From Ariolimax columbianus (Eukaryota > Mollusca > Gastropoda > Stylommatophora > Arionidae), in assembly GCA_036924085.1 (NCBI GenBank), contig JAVGWX010000005.1, positions 96,586,730-96,650,729 of the forward strand: a stretch of DNA of 64,000 bases. Reading direction: 5' to 3'. The notes beneath the pieces are model-generated. The model was given only the letters and a program-made list of their open reading frames with translations, was not told the origin of the DNA and ran no database searches. Each line of letters starts with the position of its first letter. Positions within the stretch are counted from its first letter, which is position 1. The translations under genes and the position numbers were made by a program. Below are positions 36,300 through 48,567 of the stretch, in pieces.

Positions 36300-36590
36300 T
36301 CTGACAAGGCTAAGAATAGCACCACTGCCCCACAAGAGTATGTCGTAAGAAGAGACTAACTGTATGACATGGCATAACACCAGCCATGGTTAGGTGGTTT
36401 GTTTAATCCAGCATAGATGGCGCATAACAGGCTGCGGGTCTACGTTGCTCTAGTGTGTTTGAGTCAATAAAGATGGACTCGAACATTGGTTAACCGCTCT
36501 AGGCAGCACTTGTACAAATTTAGCGAAGTAATTAACTGCTCGAGCGTATACCGCTAAGCAGGACATTCTCCTTTCGCATAGATACAGCTC
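36300..36590 (-). mobile_element. Unclassified dispersed repeat C, copy 3
   Basis: On the minus strand the order matches the copy at 46060-46345: tcctgcttagcg, ctcgagcag, gagtccatctttattgac, gcgccatctatgctg, ccatggctggtgttatgcc and gcagtggtgctattc. The upstream tcctgcttagcg part extends the family to at least 285 bp. Confidence 0.82.
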
Positions 36591-37404
36591 GTGCCAGAGC
36601 TGGGGCCTTCACGGGGGCTTCTGCCTGTGTGGAATTACAGGTTGACTAAGAACTAAGAACAACTAAGTCTGTCAAAGTGTATTTTGGGGGAATTTCAAAA
36701 ATCTGTATGAGTTAAAGAAAGGAATAAAGGGTATGCTATGGAAAATCAAGCACTGCTTAAATGGACCGACAGTGCCTGATGTGTTTTTAATATAAATATA
36801 GATATCCCGTATTTCAAGCCTTATGGTGAAATGGGCTAACATCCGTCTGATTCCAAACTCGAACAGTATTGTTTTATAATCATGACGTGCTTCACCGCCA
36901 TTATCTCGCGATTGTATTTGTTTTCAATTGATATTGCGTCAAGTGTCTTCGGTGAAAAAATGTTGTGTTATTGATTTGGACAACGCTTTTCTGGGAAATA
37001 TATTAATAAAACTCATTGTTCTGGGAGTACACGTTCAGTAATGTTTATATTAGGTCTGACATGTTCTTTAAATAATTGTATCATATCAAGACTGCAGATT
37101 TTGTTAAAAAAGATGAATTCGTCGTATTAAACTAGAAGTCTCACATCCAAACTTCCAGACCATTGCCTTCTGGTGTTTCAAATCGCCATAGTGTTGTGAT
37201 TACTGGGGAGCCTCCCCTTGTACTACAGCCAGGACGACCCAGTTACACCCTATCAAAAACGCATCAGGATGAAAGCAGAACCATTGTAACCCACAGCGAA
37301 ATAAATGTCATTATAAGTTGAATTAACCTGCTAGTGGTATTCATAATAACAAGCAGATACCTCAGTTCCACTAAACTAAGAGTATCACAGTCAAACTGCA
37401 GATC
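36591..37404. other. AT-rich unique sequence, no gene seen
   Basis: Nothing recognisable on either strand. Confidence 0.55.
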
Positions 37405-37985
37405 TTCAACAGATATATAGATTACATGTAACTAAAAGTGTCGATCCACACTACAAATTATGGCATACATGTGTCTCGATTATATGTAACTAAAAGTGTC
37501 GATCAACACTACAAATTATTGCATACATGTGTCTTGATTATATGTAACTAAAAGTGTCGATCCAGACTACAAATTATGGCATACATGTGTCTCGATTATA
37601 TGTAACTAAAAGTGTCGATCCACAATACAAATTATAACATACATGTGTCTCGATTATATGTAACTAAAAGTGTCGATCCAGACTACAAATTATGGCATAC
37701 ATGTGTCTCGATTATATGTAACTAAAAGTGTCGATCCACACTACAAATTATGACATACATGTGTCTCGATTATATGTAACTAAAAGTGTCGATCCAAACT
37801 ACAAATTATGGCATACATGTGTCTCGATTATATGTAACTAAAAGTGTCGATCCAGACTACAAATTATGGCATACATGTGTCTCGATTATGTGTAACTAAA
37901 AGTATCGATGATCCAGACTACAAATTATGGCATACATGTGTCTCGATTACATGTAACTAAAAGTGTCGATCGAGACTACAAACTA
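37405..37985. repeat. 58-bp minisatellite, about 10 copies
   Basis: The unit includes tgtctcgattatatgtaac, then taaaagtgtcgatcc and actacaaattatggcatac, with a 58-bp period (37471, 37529). Units vary at the base following gatcca. Confidence 0.95.
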
Positions 37986-38124
37986 TCACATACAGATGTG
38001 GCCTTGACATGTTGAATGGTATTGTGTTCGATATAATTGTATCACATTAATCTCATTAACAGATTGGTTCGTATTAGATTCGATACCGCACTATATTCGG
38101 AAAAATAAGGTAGAAGACATTCCA

Positions 38125-38350
38125 GTCTATTGTTCAACGTCTATATTTTCATGTCTGTTGTTGGTGTCAATGTCTATATTTTCATGTCTGTTGTTTGTGT
38201 CAACGTCTATATTTTCATGTCTGTTGTTGGTGTCAACGTCTATATTTTCATGTCTGTTGTTGGTGTCAACGTTTATATTTTCATGTCTGTTGTTGGTGTC
38301 AACGTCTATATTTTCATGTCTGTTGTTGGTGTTCAACGTTTATATTTTCA
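38125..38350. repeat. 33-bp minisatellite, about 7 copies
   Basis: The unit is gtctatattttcatgtctg followed by ttgttggtgtcaac (33 bp). The period is divisible by 3, so several frames on both strands stay open (VYIFMSVVGVN and NTNNRHENIDVD patterns, up to 104 codons). No flanking gene supports coding. Confidence 0.94.
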
Positions 38351-38689
38351 TGTCTATTGTTTGGTATATACTCGTACATTTTTCAAGTTTCACAATACTA
38401 GTCTCTGCTATTCATGTCGCTATTTTGTATCTGATCTAGATTAGAGATGCACGTTCAGTTAGGGCACATATATCAGCAATAACTGCGTTCATGACAGTTG
38501 TTTAAATATTGTATTGAATCACGGCAATTCGTGTGCTGTGAACGATCAAAGAACAGGAGAGGCCACTCCTCTTGGATATCTCTCTGTACATGATCGATAA
38601 CTCTTGATTTTCTTACTTATTGCTGACTCCGGGTTAAGAACAGGGCCACTGTCACAGGAAACTCATATACATAGCACTACTGTTCTGGG

Positions 38690-40390
38690 CATTATGTGGT
38701 TTATCGTAATGAAAGAGTGGATGCCAAGATCAATACAGCTTTCATGTTGGGGTTTACGTTAATGAAAGTTGACGTACTGACATTTACAGCTTTCATGCTG
38801 GAGTTACGGTAATGAAAGAGTAGACGTCCTGGCCTCTACAGCTTCCATGCTGGGGTTCACGACAATGAAAGAGTAGACGTTATAGCCTCTACATCTTCTA
38901 TGCTGGGGTTCACGGTAATGAAAGAGGGGACGTCCTGGTCGCTACATCTTCCATGCTGGGGTTCACGGTAATGAAAGAGTGGACGTCCTGGGCTCTACAT
39001 CTTCCATGCTGGGGTTCACGGTAATGAAAGAGTGGACGTCCTGGTCTCTACATCTTCCATGCTGTGGTTCACGGTAATGAAAGAGTGGACGTCCTGGTCT
39101 CTACATCTTCCATGCTGGGGTTCACGGTAATGACAGAATAGACGTCCTGGTCTCTACATCTTCCATGCTGGGGTTCACGGTAATGAAAGAGTGGACGTCC
39201 TGGTCTCTAAATCTTCCATGCTGGGGTTCACGGTAATGAAAGAGTGGACGTCCTGGTCTCTACATCTTCCATGCTGGGGTTCACGGTAATGAAAGAGTGG
39301 ACGTCCTGGTCTCTACATCTTCCATGCCGTGGTTCACGGTAATGAAAGAGTGGACGTCCTGGTCTCTACATCTTCCATGCTGGGGTTCACGGTAATGACA
39401 GAGTAGACGTCCTGGTCTCTACATCTTCCATGCTGGGGTTCACGGTAATGAAAGAGTGGACGTCCTGGTCTCTACAGCTTCCATGCTGGGGTTCACGGTA
39501 ATGACAGAGTGGACGTCCTGGCCTCTACAGCTTCCATGCTGGGGTTCACGGTAATGAAAGAGTGGACGTCCTGGTCTCTACATCTTCCATGCTGTGGTTC
39601 ACGGTAATGAAAGAGTGGACGTCCTGGTCTCTACATCTTCCATGCTGGGGTTCACGGTAATGACAGAGTAGACGTCCTGGTCTCTACATCTTCCATGCTG
39701 GAGTTCACGGTAATGAAAGAGTGGACGTCCTGGTCTCTAAATCTTCCATGCTGGGGTTCACGGTAATGAAAGAGTGGACGTCCTGGTCTCTACAGCTTCC
39801 ATGCTGGGGTTCACGGTAATGACAGAGTGGACGTCCTGGCCTCTACAGCTTCCATGCTGGGGTTCACGGTAATGACAGAGTGGACGTCCTGGCCTCTACA
39901 GCTTCCATGCTGGGGTTCACGGTAATGAAAGAGTGGACATACTGGCCTCTGCAGCAGTTGCAGTTTATGGTGGGGTTTATCGTAATGAAAGGCTTAACGT
40001 CCGGCCTGACTGCTATAGCTTCCATGCTGGGTTTTTATGATTGACAATGACAGAGCTGACGTCTTGGTCTCGATAGCTGCCGTTATGGGGTTTGCATCAA
40101 TGAAATGACCCACGTCCGGTCTGGTTTATTTTGTTTTCACGCTGGTTTTTACGATATGCTTTGAATAATTTGACGTTTTAGTTTTGGTAACTTTCCTGTT
40201 CGTGTTTACATCAATGAAAGCGCTCACGATTTGGTAACGGTAGTTTGCATGCTCGGGTTTACGTCAATGAGAGTGCTCACGTTTTGGTCCCCTTGGTTTC
40301 GACGCTCGGGTTTACCTCAATGAAAGAACTGACGTTTCAATAGTTCCATGCTGACGTTTAGTCAATGAAAGAGTTGACTTACTAGTCTGG
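38690..40390. repeat. 53-bp minisatellite, about 30 copies
   Basis: The core unit is cttccatgctggggttcacg, then gtaatgaaagagtggacgtc and ctggtctctacat, with a strict 53-bp period from about 38890 to 39950 (39001, 39054). Units outside that interval are increasingly diverged on both sides (to about 38690 and 40390), as expected if homogenisation acts mainly on the centre. Variants tggcctctacagc and tggtctctacatc are clustered. Confidence 0.95.
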
Positions 40391-40845
40391 ATAGCTTAAA
40401 TGGCGGGTGCGTAGGATGTAGATAGAGGGACACTGTCGGAGACCGCCTTAACAAGGGATGTCATCTTATTAGACTCTCACTCATAGCTTCTGAAAGTACA
40501 GAATGGATATATGGGGCCTACGTGTATAGGGGACATATAAGCGTTTCGGCATATGTGGTGTAAGAGGATCTACATCCCTGATAATTATGTTGTTCAAGTC
40601 AGAGATAAGCTGATATCTGTGCCTCAAAAGTAGATATAGTGGGAATTTCAGATAGGTATAGGTGTTAAATTCTAGGGTCGATCAATGACTGCTGGTAGAT
40701 AGTGGCACTGCAATTGAGGAATCGGCAAGCCCAGGATTGCATAATTTTGAAATCGGACGTCGGTCCAACAGGGAAGGGCGCGTTGGATGACACACCAGGA
40801 GTGTAAATAATAAAATAATTGTGTCAACCATCAATGTTAACACCC
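40391..40845. other. Unique sequence, no gene seen
   Basis: No element recognised. It may include diverged 5' parts of the LINE tail that follows. Confidence 0.45.
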
Positions 40846-40849
40846 GGTA

Positions 40850-41230
40850 CCATTTGTTTATTGAGACTTACAATTTCTCTAAAGACGTTCAGCATAAATG
40901 TCGAAAGATGGGAAGATGTTGCGCAAGACCGTACAACTTGGCGCAAAGCTCTCCGTAGAGGAGCAGTGTCATGCGAGGCTTCTACAAAGACTGCAGCAGA
41001 ACAACTGAGACAGACTAGAAAAGACAGTTAAATATCACAGTCTTGTGAAGACAACATACCCTGCTCTCACTGCCGGCGTGTATGCAGATCCCATACTGAC
41101 TGGTCAGCCAGCCTTGCACCCATTCACAACCCCAACACACAGAATACTCAACTGAAAGGAATGGTTGAAATAAAAGAGAAAAGGTATTCATCATCCGTGA
41201 AGGACGAACAACAACTTGAGAATGGGCACT
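40850..41230 (+). mobile_element. 5'-truncated RTE-like LINE 3' end
   Basis: The frame around 40873-41030 encodes NVERWEDVAQDRTTWRKALR and then GAVSCEASTKTAAEQLRQTRK, the conserved segment before the terminal finger. In another frame, 41070-41135 encodes the finger remnant starting CSHCRRVCRSHTDW, whose first histidine is lost. It is non-functional. Confidence 0.78.
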
Positions 41231-41424
41231 TGTGGGTCTGACCGGAATGTATGGACGTCTAATTTTAACAGAACAGCTGTGAGGAATGAGAACATGTAAA
41301 TACATTTTAAGTCAACCGAATCACAGACGTGACCACAAATGTTGGCATCTGTAGAGTTTACTTCGGTTGACACCCTCTCCCTACCCCCATCCCATCTTCA
41401 CAATAAGAAGAAAGGAATAAAAGC

Positions 41425-41765
41425 TTCTACTTTTGAAAAGCACGTTAAAAGACATGGACACATTAATTTGAATGAACTGTAGGATCATATGTCAAAAAAA
41501 TATGGACACATTCATTGTATGAACTGTGAGATCATATGTCAAAAAGACATGGACAAATTAATTGTATGAACTGTAAGATCATATGTCAAAAAGATATGGA
41601 CACATTCATTGTATGAACTATGAGATCATATGTCAAAAAGACATGGACACATTCATTGTATGAACTGTGAGATCATATGTCAAAAAGACATGGACACATT
41701 AATTGTATGAACCGACATGGACAAATTAATTGTATGAACTGTAGGATCATATGTCAAAAATCACC
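41425..41765. repeat. 47-bp tandem repeat, about 7 copies
   Basis: The unit is gaactgtgagatcatatgtc, then aaaaagacatggacac and attaattgtat (47 bp, gaactg at 41521 and 41568). One internal unit near 41700 is shortened. Confidence 0.93.
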
Positions 41766-42870
41766 TTGTTAACTGTCTCAAAAGCACCAACTCTCCTAAT
41801 TGTCATCCTGGGCGGAATGTACTTCCTCTCTCGTACTATCTGTTTATATGTCTGTCCAATTATCTAATCTAATCTATTATATATTATTGTAATTACAATT
41901 ATTAGTATATATTTATTTAACTTTCTCCGACTCTCAATCGCAGCAAAGCAACGCAATGTATGATGTATGTAAATGGTACACAAAGTATTGCCAACTATAG
42001 TAAGGACATGTATTTTGCAAACATTGAGAAAAAATAGATACACATAGCTTGACTTTACAATCATTGCTACCTCTCTGCTTACTCTAGGGACTTTATTCTG
42101 TAGAATTGATGTGCTTTCGAGCGCTGATCAAGAGGTGGACACAATCAGAAACCTCCGCGGTGAGACACGGAAAAACACTCCTAGCGGTCCTCATTCCAAT
42201 GCTGCGGAGTACTAAGCTCCACCTGTGGAGTCTGTAGGGATATAGGTCGACACACTACGCATGAACACAGCCTCAGCAGTTGGACATGGTAGTGGATGAT
42301 CAACGCAACGGGCCTTTGACGCCTACGCGAACAATATTATTATTACTAGTCTACATCAAGATGATTGTATCTTTAATAATATTTTTTACTTACCCAATTC
42401 ACAGATCTGAGAACCAATGTTATAGCGACGGACAGAGAAACATCTTACTGGATTATGTCAGAAGTTCTTTCTTCTCATTTAACCAATCCTAACTAGCAAA
42501 TGGATGGGGTTCTGTATTTGAGATGATTTGGAGCAGTAATTGACGTTCAGACTTAAAGACACAACTGAACAAGTGGATACTTCTCTTTGTGGCCCTTAAC
42601 GGACCTTCTCTATAACCAGGAGAAAAGAAACCAACACACAAGATGAGTTTCTTGTAGTGAATGTAAGCTTTGCATTATGTTATACTAAGTTAAAGTTGAT
42701 TCCATCAATAGTTTTCTTCTCAAATATTAAATGAATTTTGTGAGAAAAAAAAGATTTTAGCAACAGCAACAGGAACAAGGTACTGTATATTATAAGCACC
42801 CATAAAACATACATACCATACAGAAGAAGTGAGAGATTAGGTATTTTCTATTCAAACTGTGGAACTTAAC
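41766..42870. other. Unique AT-rich sequence, no gene seen
   Basis: Short frames at 41864-42064 (-) and 42280-42492 (+) carry no domain I recognise. Confidence 0.5.
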
Positions 42871-42874
42871 TTAG

Positions 42875-44077
42875 CTGATCTACACTGGTTTAGAAGACTC
42901 TGCAGAGTCTATATACAATCAATTTCTTCTACTCCACTTAATCTAAAATAACTATATGCATCCAATCTATTTTTGAATGAATTAACTGACCCTGCGCCCA
43001 CTATTTCCTGTGGCAAAGCAATTCAAGCATGCATCACTCTGACTAAGAAAATATTTCTTAACATTTAATCTGGACCTTTCTTTAATTAATTTGGGGCTGT
43101 GCCATTTTTTTTATTGTAGCCGGCTGTATTTTGAATAATTTTTTATAGTCTAATATATCCTTTTCGATGATTATCTTATAAACCTGTATGAAATTACCTT
43201 GATTTCTGGGGAGGAAGACTAACGTCTGGTCAGGCAAGATATACTGAACACACATATTGGTCAGAGACAGGCAAAACATACTGGCCAAGACTCTCACCTC
43301 GGCTTCCTAGTAGCTCTCCCTGGAAACGGGACGTTTTCATGACAGGTAAGGAATAGCCGTGATCCCCATAGTACTGAGTAACACGCAAATGAAGCCAAGC
43401 AAAGTACAACCGCCTGGAGGACCCAGTCCACCTTCATCAGCACGCTCGGGAAGTGAGAAAAGCTACTGCAACCTGCCACTCAACGTTCATTGTGGACATT
43501 CTCAAACAACTATAGCCTTGAGTTCTTCTTTTTTCTATACAATCTGGGTCGGTTTTTCCTTATCACTATAATTGCAGAATCCCACTATCAGTTTTGTCAC
43601 TCTGCTTTGTATCACTTTCAGAATGTTTATATCTCCTCTACGATAAGGACTCCGCGCCTGTACACAATATTCTAATCTAGGTCAAGCTAATGATTTTTAG
43701 AGTTTGACTTTCCCTTCTATGATCCTATGCTAAAATGTATTTTAATCATACATAACATTGCCATTGTCTTTTTTACTGCCACCCGAACTTACCTCACTTA
43801 CCTTACCCATATGATCTATTTCAATCCCTAAGTCCCTTTCCTTTTCTATCATTCTAATATTGTTCTCTACTGTCATCTAATTATAGTACATATTGGATCT
43901 TCCCATGCGGATGACTATACATTTATCTACATTAAACTTTCTTCAGCCAGCTCTACCATTCTTGAGTGATATCTAAATCCGACCTCAATATTTACCTCTG
44001 CTTTAGATGAGACACTTCTGAATAGTTTGTGTCATCCGTATTTTTGCAATCAAGGATTCGATGTCATTGACGAAATC

Positions 44078-44163
<86 letters not shown>

Positions 44164-45060
44164 CTCTAGAACAATATTGGTCCCAAAACCGAGCCCTGGG
44201 GCACTCTCCTGTTTACCTCACATCACTCAGGGGCACTTCTTGTGTATGCCCACTCTCTGCCTTCTTTCGTTTACCCATTTGCATATCCATTTGGCAACTT
44301 TGATACCTATTGCATGTGATTTACACTTCCTAAATAATCATTTATGAGGTACTCTATCAAGTGCCTTTGGAAAATCTAGATAAATAGTATTCGCTGGCTC
44401 TCCTCTACCTATCATTTGTATTTCATCTTTCATAAATGCTAATAGATTTGTTAACCAGGATGACCCCCGTGTAAACCCATGCTGACTATTTCTGAATATA
44501 ATAAATTTGTCTAAATGCATTACCGTACAATGTTTTCACTCTAAAATTGTACAGACTATGTTGATCGATAATTTTCTGGAACTGATTTTGCCAGTTTTTG
44601 AACAAGAGGTTCCCTCCTGCATCTTTCCAATCTCCTGGAAAAATCTTTTTCGTAAAGGATTGAGAATATAAGATATATATAATTTCAAATTGCAATTTTA
44701 CATAAATACCATCTTGACGTTGGCCTCTGGGATCTTTGAATAGTCTTCTTTTGAGCAGAATGTGCCAAAAGTACTGATTGAGTAGATTAACAGTATCTAT
44801 ATTTTTCCTTATTAATTTTCTGTATTATCTTTCAGAGGGCCTACTTTGTCTTTCATTCTATGCTTATCTTTAACATAAGAAAAGAAGCTCTTGCTATCCG
44901 TCTTGATCTTTCAAGCAAGTATTATTTCAAAGTAAATTTTTCCTGCTATATTTACTTTATGAGCTATGGTTTTATTGTCCAAATATTTTAAATATGTGTC
45001 TTTCGATTGTTCTGCCTCTATAGACATCTTTAGACCTCTAAATGATAAGCAAATTACAGA
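42875..45060 (-). mobile_element. Decayed CR1-type LINE, reverse transcriptase and 3' end
   Basis: The minus-strand reading gives, in the correct order, SQSFTKKIFPGDWKDA near 44670, NSQHGFTRGSSWLTNLLAF near 44495, IYLDFPKALDRVPHK near 44380, WVNERRQRV near 44270, VPQGSVLGPILF near 44200, INDFVNDIES near 44070, then SRLNVKKYFLSQSDACLNC near 43045 before a 3' untranslated end at about 42880. Many frameshifts and stops occur, and a (TA)n tract interrupts the RT core. This motif set is that of the CR1 group. Confidence 0.88.
44080..44158. repeat. (TA)n tract inside CR1 reverse transcriptase
   Basis: About 38 TA units lie exactly between the CR1 codons for VPQGSVLGPILF and those for INDFVND, where a CR1 normally encodes a Tyr-Ile-Asn-Asp motif with TA-rich codons. 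Confidence 0.95.
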
Positions 45061-45204
45061 TCTCCATGTGTTGAAAGCACCTTTTTGCGAATAAAAACAT
45101 GTGTTATGGAATTATGCTAACTAAACAGCCAAAAACAGCATAATACCATGTCTGTCGACTAAATAGGCCCTTCGCAGACCAGGTAGTTATACTTAGAATA
45201 ATAA

Positions 45205-46010
45205 TAGAATAATGTATGCAATGGAGCTCTCCTCTTTATATCGGATTCCTCGACTGTCAAAATGTCATTGACAACTTAGGCAGAAAATTACGTTTGAAGC
45301 TGCTCATGCATTGTGAAGTCGACCTGAAGTTCACTGACATAATTAAGGAAACATATGAACATTTGACATGTATGACGATGCATGAAGGTCGGCTTTCCAA
45401 GAGTATCTGGTGTGAGACAAGAATCTCTCTTATCACCGTTTCTCTTTCTGTTTGCTTTTGACTTGATGACGAAGACAACATCAACTAACAACAATTGAAT
45501 TCAATGGAAATAGATCAATCAACTTGATGATCAGGACTTTGTTGATGTCTTGGCGCTTCTGTCCCATAGCTTCAATTAAATATAAACTCAAATTAGTGTG
45601 CTTGATGAAAGGTGACATAAATTAGAGCTTAGAATGTGCAGAGAAAAAAAACAAAGATTATGAGAATACGTGCAGCTAGCGACAATCAGATTGTCTTGGG
45701 AAACACTCCTGTAAAATGTGGAGTCATTTACATATCCTGGGAGTAATTTAGACAAAGATGACGGTATCGTGAAGGACAAGATTAAATATATTGATGAGTT
45801 GACAAGTGCCGCACAAGAGGCGACTGCAAACGGAAATATGAAAGACATGCACGAGGAAATAGGTAAATATAGCCAACAAAATGGCTGCATTCAAAATAAA
45901 GATGGTCAAATATTAACAGCCGCAAATGAATAAGTGCAGAGACTGGATACATATTTCGAAGACTTTCTAAATAAGACAGCTTCCCCAAGTCTTAGTCGGA
46001 GTCTTAGTCG
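45205..46010 (+). mobile_element. Decayed RTE-like LINE, RT core to thumb
   Basis: 45216-45461 reads SSPLYIGFLDCQNVIDNLGR and then LMHCEVDLKFTDIIKETYEH, the diverged RT domain with the usual catalytic FEKAFDS aspartate region altered. LDDEDNIN-type text near 45465 and ESFTYPGSNLDKDDGIVKDK near 45720 continue in the right order. No intact FADD box was seen. It is an old fragment. Confidence 0.75.
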
Positions 46011-46059
46011 ACCTGTACTTCTAGAGTGGCATAAGCCCATGTGTAGGTCCTATCTCTGA

Positions 46060-46345
46060 TGTGAACTGGATGTAACCAGGAAGGGGATTTCCTGCTTAGC
46101 GGGCTAGGCTCGAGCAGCTTATTACTCCACTATGGAGGGTGGTTAACTGATGTGAGAGTCCATCTTAATAGACTCAAACACTAGAGCAAAGTAGACCAGC
46201 AGCCTATTAGGCGCCATCTATGCTGCTCTTAACAAATCACCTAACCATGGCCGGTGTTATGCCATGTCACACAGTTATCCCCTCCTACGACATGCTCTCT
46301 GTGGGGCAGTGGTGCTATTCGTGTCCTTGTCATACACATAGATAC
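46060..46345 (+). mobile_element. Unclassified dispersed repeat C, copy 4
   Basis: The best preserved copy: tcctgcttagcggg, gctcgagcag, gagtccatcttaatagactc, taggcgccatctatgctgc, ccatggccggtgttatgcc, atgtcacacagtta and gcagtggtgctattcgtg. It follows a LINE fragment with no visible direct repeats at its edges. Confidence 0.85.
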
Positions 46346-46424
46346 CGGCAAATTACTCCCACAAGATATACCACATATATAGCCAGCCTGCAGATGCATT
46401 TGAGGAAATCAGGTCAAGGCAGAG

Positions 46425-46690
46425 GGGAAACAATAACCCAGCTGGAAGATGACAACAGTTACTGGCCCAATTGGTAAGGGAAGCAATAACGCAGCTAAAA
46501 GATAACACAAGTTGATGGGCCAATTGGTCGGGATGCAATAACCCAGCTGGAAGATGATAAGCGTTACTGGCTGAATGGTAAGAGAAGCAATAACCCAGCT
46601 GGAAGATGATAAGCGTTACTGGCTGAATGGTAAGGGAAGCAATAATGCAGCTAAAATATGACAACAGTTACTGTCCCAAATGGTAAGGAA
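46425..46690. repeat. 52-bp tandem repeat, 5 copies
   Basis: caataac recurs at 46431, 46484, 46536, 46588 and 46640. The unit contains ccagctggaagatgac and then gttactggc. Confidence 0.93.
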
Positions 46691-46985
46691 ATTGAGACAG
46701 ACCTCAACACTTCCCCACCGAATATTTTCACAGTTTGCTTGGGAAGATTTGGAAATCCCAACACGCTGGAGAGAAAGTTATGTGATTAAATTGCCAAATA
46801 CGTCTGACCTGCAGCTGTGTGGTAATTATAGAGACAATTCTATCATCAGGGCCTGGAAGGATAGTGATCGTCATACTAGAAGGAATTAAAGAGGCCATAG
46901 ACACCAAATTGAGGCAGAAAAAGCTGGATTTCGACAAAATCAGTCCTGTACTGCGAGCGATAGTTGACAGAGTGTGTAATGGAAT
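46684..46985 (+). mobile_element. RTE-like LINE fragment, N-terminal RT region
   Basis: The translation gives KLPNTSDLQLCGNYRD and then, in another frame, KLRQKKLDFDKISPV or EAEKAGFRQNQSCTAS. This is the 'GNYR ... EQAGFRxxRSC' part of an RTE-like reverse transcriptase. In a complete element it would lie upstream of the piece at 45205-46010, but here it lies downstream on the same strand. The two are therefore separate insertions or a rearranged copy. Confidence 0.72.
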
Positions 46986-47164
46986 TCATTAATACATATT
47001 AGTCTCGTTGGTTATAACAAACAGGAAAGATAGTTATAATAACTGGTCAGAAACTATGGTGTGCCACATAAGTTTACTGGTCTAATTCAGAAGACCTTTA
47101 AGAATATACAATGAAGAGTCATGTAATAGGGTCTACTATCTTCGCCGTTTGAAAGAAGAACTAT

Positions 47165-47925
47165 GTTTACACTTAGTAGTCACAACTACACACCGTCACC
47201 ACAGTTACCACAGTTACATACAGTTACCACAGTTACATACAGTTACCACTGCTACCACAGTTACCAGTTTCACAGTTACAACAATTACCACAGTTATATA
47301 TAGTTACCACAGTTACCAGTTCCACACAGCTACACACAGCTACACACAGTTACACAGAGCTGTACACAGTTACACACAGCTGCACACAGTTACACAGAGA
47401 TGCACACAGTTACACACAGCTACACACAGCTGCACACAGTTACACAGAGCTGCACACATTTACACACAGCAACACACAGTTACACAGAGATGCACACAGT
47501 TACACACAGCTACACACAGTTACACAGAGCTGCACACTGTTACACACAGCTACACAAAGCTACACACAGTTACACACAGCTACACACAGTTACACACAGC
47601 TATACACAGTTACACAGAGCTACACACAGCTGCACACAGTTACACAGAGCTGGACACAGTTCAACATAGCTGCACACAGTTACACACAGCTACACACAGT
47701 TACACAGAACTGCACACAGTTACACAGAACTGCACACAGTTACACACAGTTACACACAGCTGCACACAGCTACACACAGCTACACACAGCTGCACACAGT
47801 TACACAGAGCTGCACACAGTTACACATAGCTGCATACAGCTACACACAGCTACACATAGCTACACACAGCTACACACAGTTACACACAGCTACACACAGC
47901 TGCACACAGTTACACTTATCAGTAC
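47165..47925. repeat. (TTACACACAG / CTACACACAG) 10-bp-based repeat
   Basis: Blocks of acacagttac, acacagctac, acacagctgc and acacagagct are shuffled with a basic 10-bp period. The first part (47195-47330) uses accacagtta instead. The resulting 226-codon frame (THSYTQLHT pattern) is a repeat artefact. Confidence 0.95.
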
Positions 47926-48004
47926 ATCGTATCCTTAATGTGTTAGATCGTTGACACAGACATATCCAATGGCATGTTTATAGTCTCAAGGTCACCATTA
48001 GACC

Positions 48005-48433
48005 CCTCGCCCCCCCCCCCCCAAAAAAAAAACATTTCAAAACAAATTGAGAAGAAATGATTATTTCATCTATTCACTCACACACGCATACATATACACA
48101 GATAAGTATTTCCACCAGCATGCTTACACATGCATACATCATTATATCAATACCTACATCTATACACCCATAGGTGTAAGCACACACACACACACACACA
48201 CCCCCACATATACTAAAAGTATCCACATTAAACGTTACAATTTTATAACAATTTGGCAATGTTATCCGATTTTAAGACAAAATACAGGAATTAATAACAT
48301 TTATATTACACACACGCACGCAGGCATGCGAGCGCTCGCGCGCACACACACACATACACACACACACACACACACACGCACACATACACACATGTATAGT
48401 TATGTAAATACATTCGCATACTTACACATACGA

Positions 48434-48476
<43 letters not shown>

Positions 48477-48512
48477 TATATATATATAAATATATACATA
48501 TATATATATATA

Positions 48513-48565
<53 letters not shown>
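48005..48565. repeat. Compound microsatellites (C)n(A)n, (CA)n, (TA)n
   Basis: A C run followed by an A run lies at about 48010-48031. (CA)n tracts are at 48180-48202 and 48340-48380. (TA)n with single aa or ca interruptions is at 48438-48562. Frames here spell Thr-His or Tyr-Ile repeats and are not genes. Confidence 0.95.

Positions 48566-48567
<2 letters not shown>

Noticed and set aside
38127..38444. Open frames on both strands over the 33-bp array
   Set aside because: The period is divisible by 3, so each frame repeats an 11-residue peptide. No flanking exon or domain supports translation.
47149..47829. 226-codon Thr/His/Gln-rich frame
   Set aside because: It coincides exactly with the 10-bp CACAG-type repeat and has no non-repeat flanking coding sequence.
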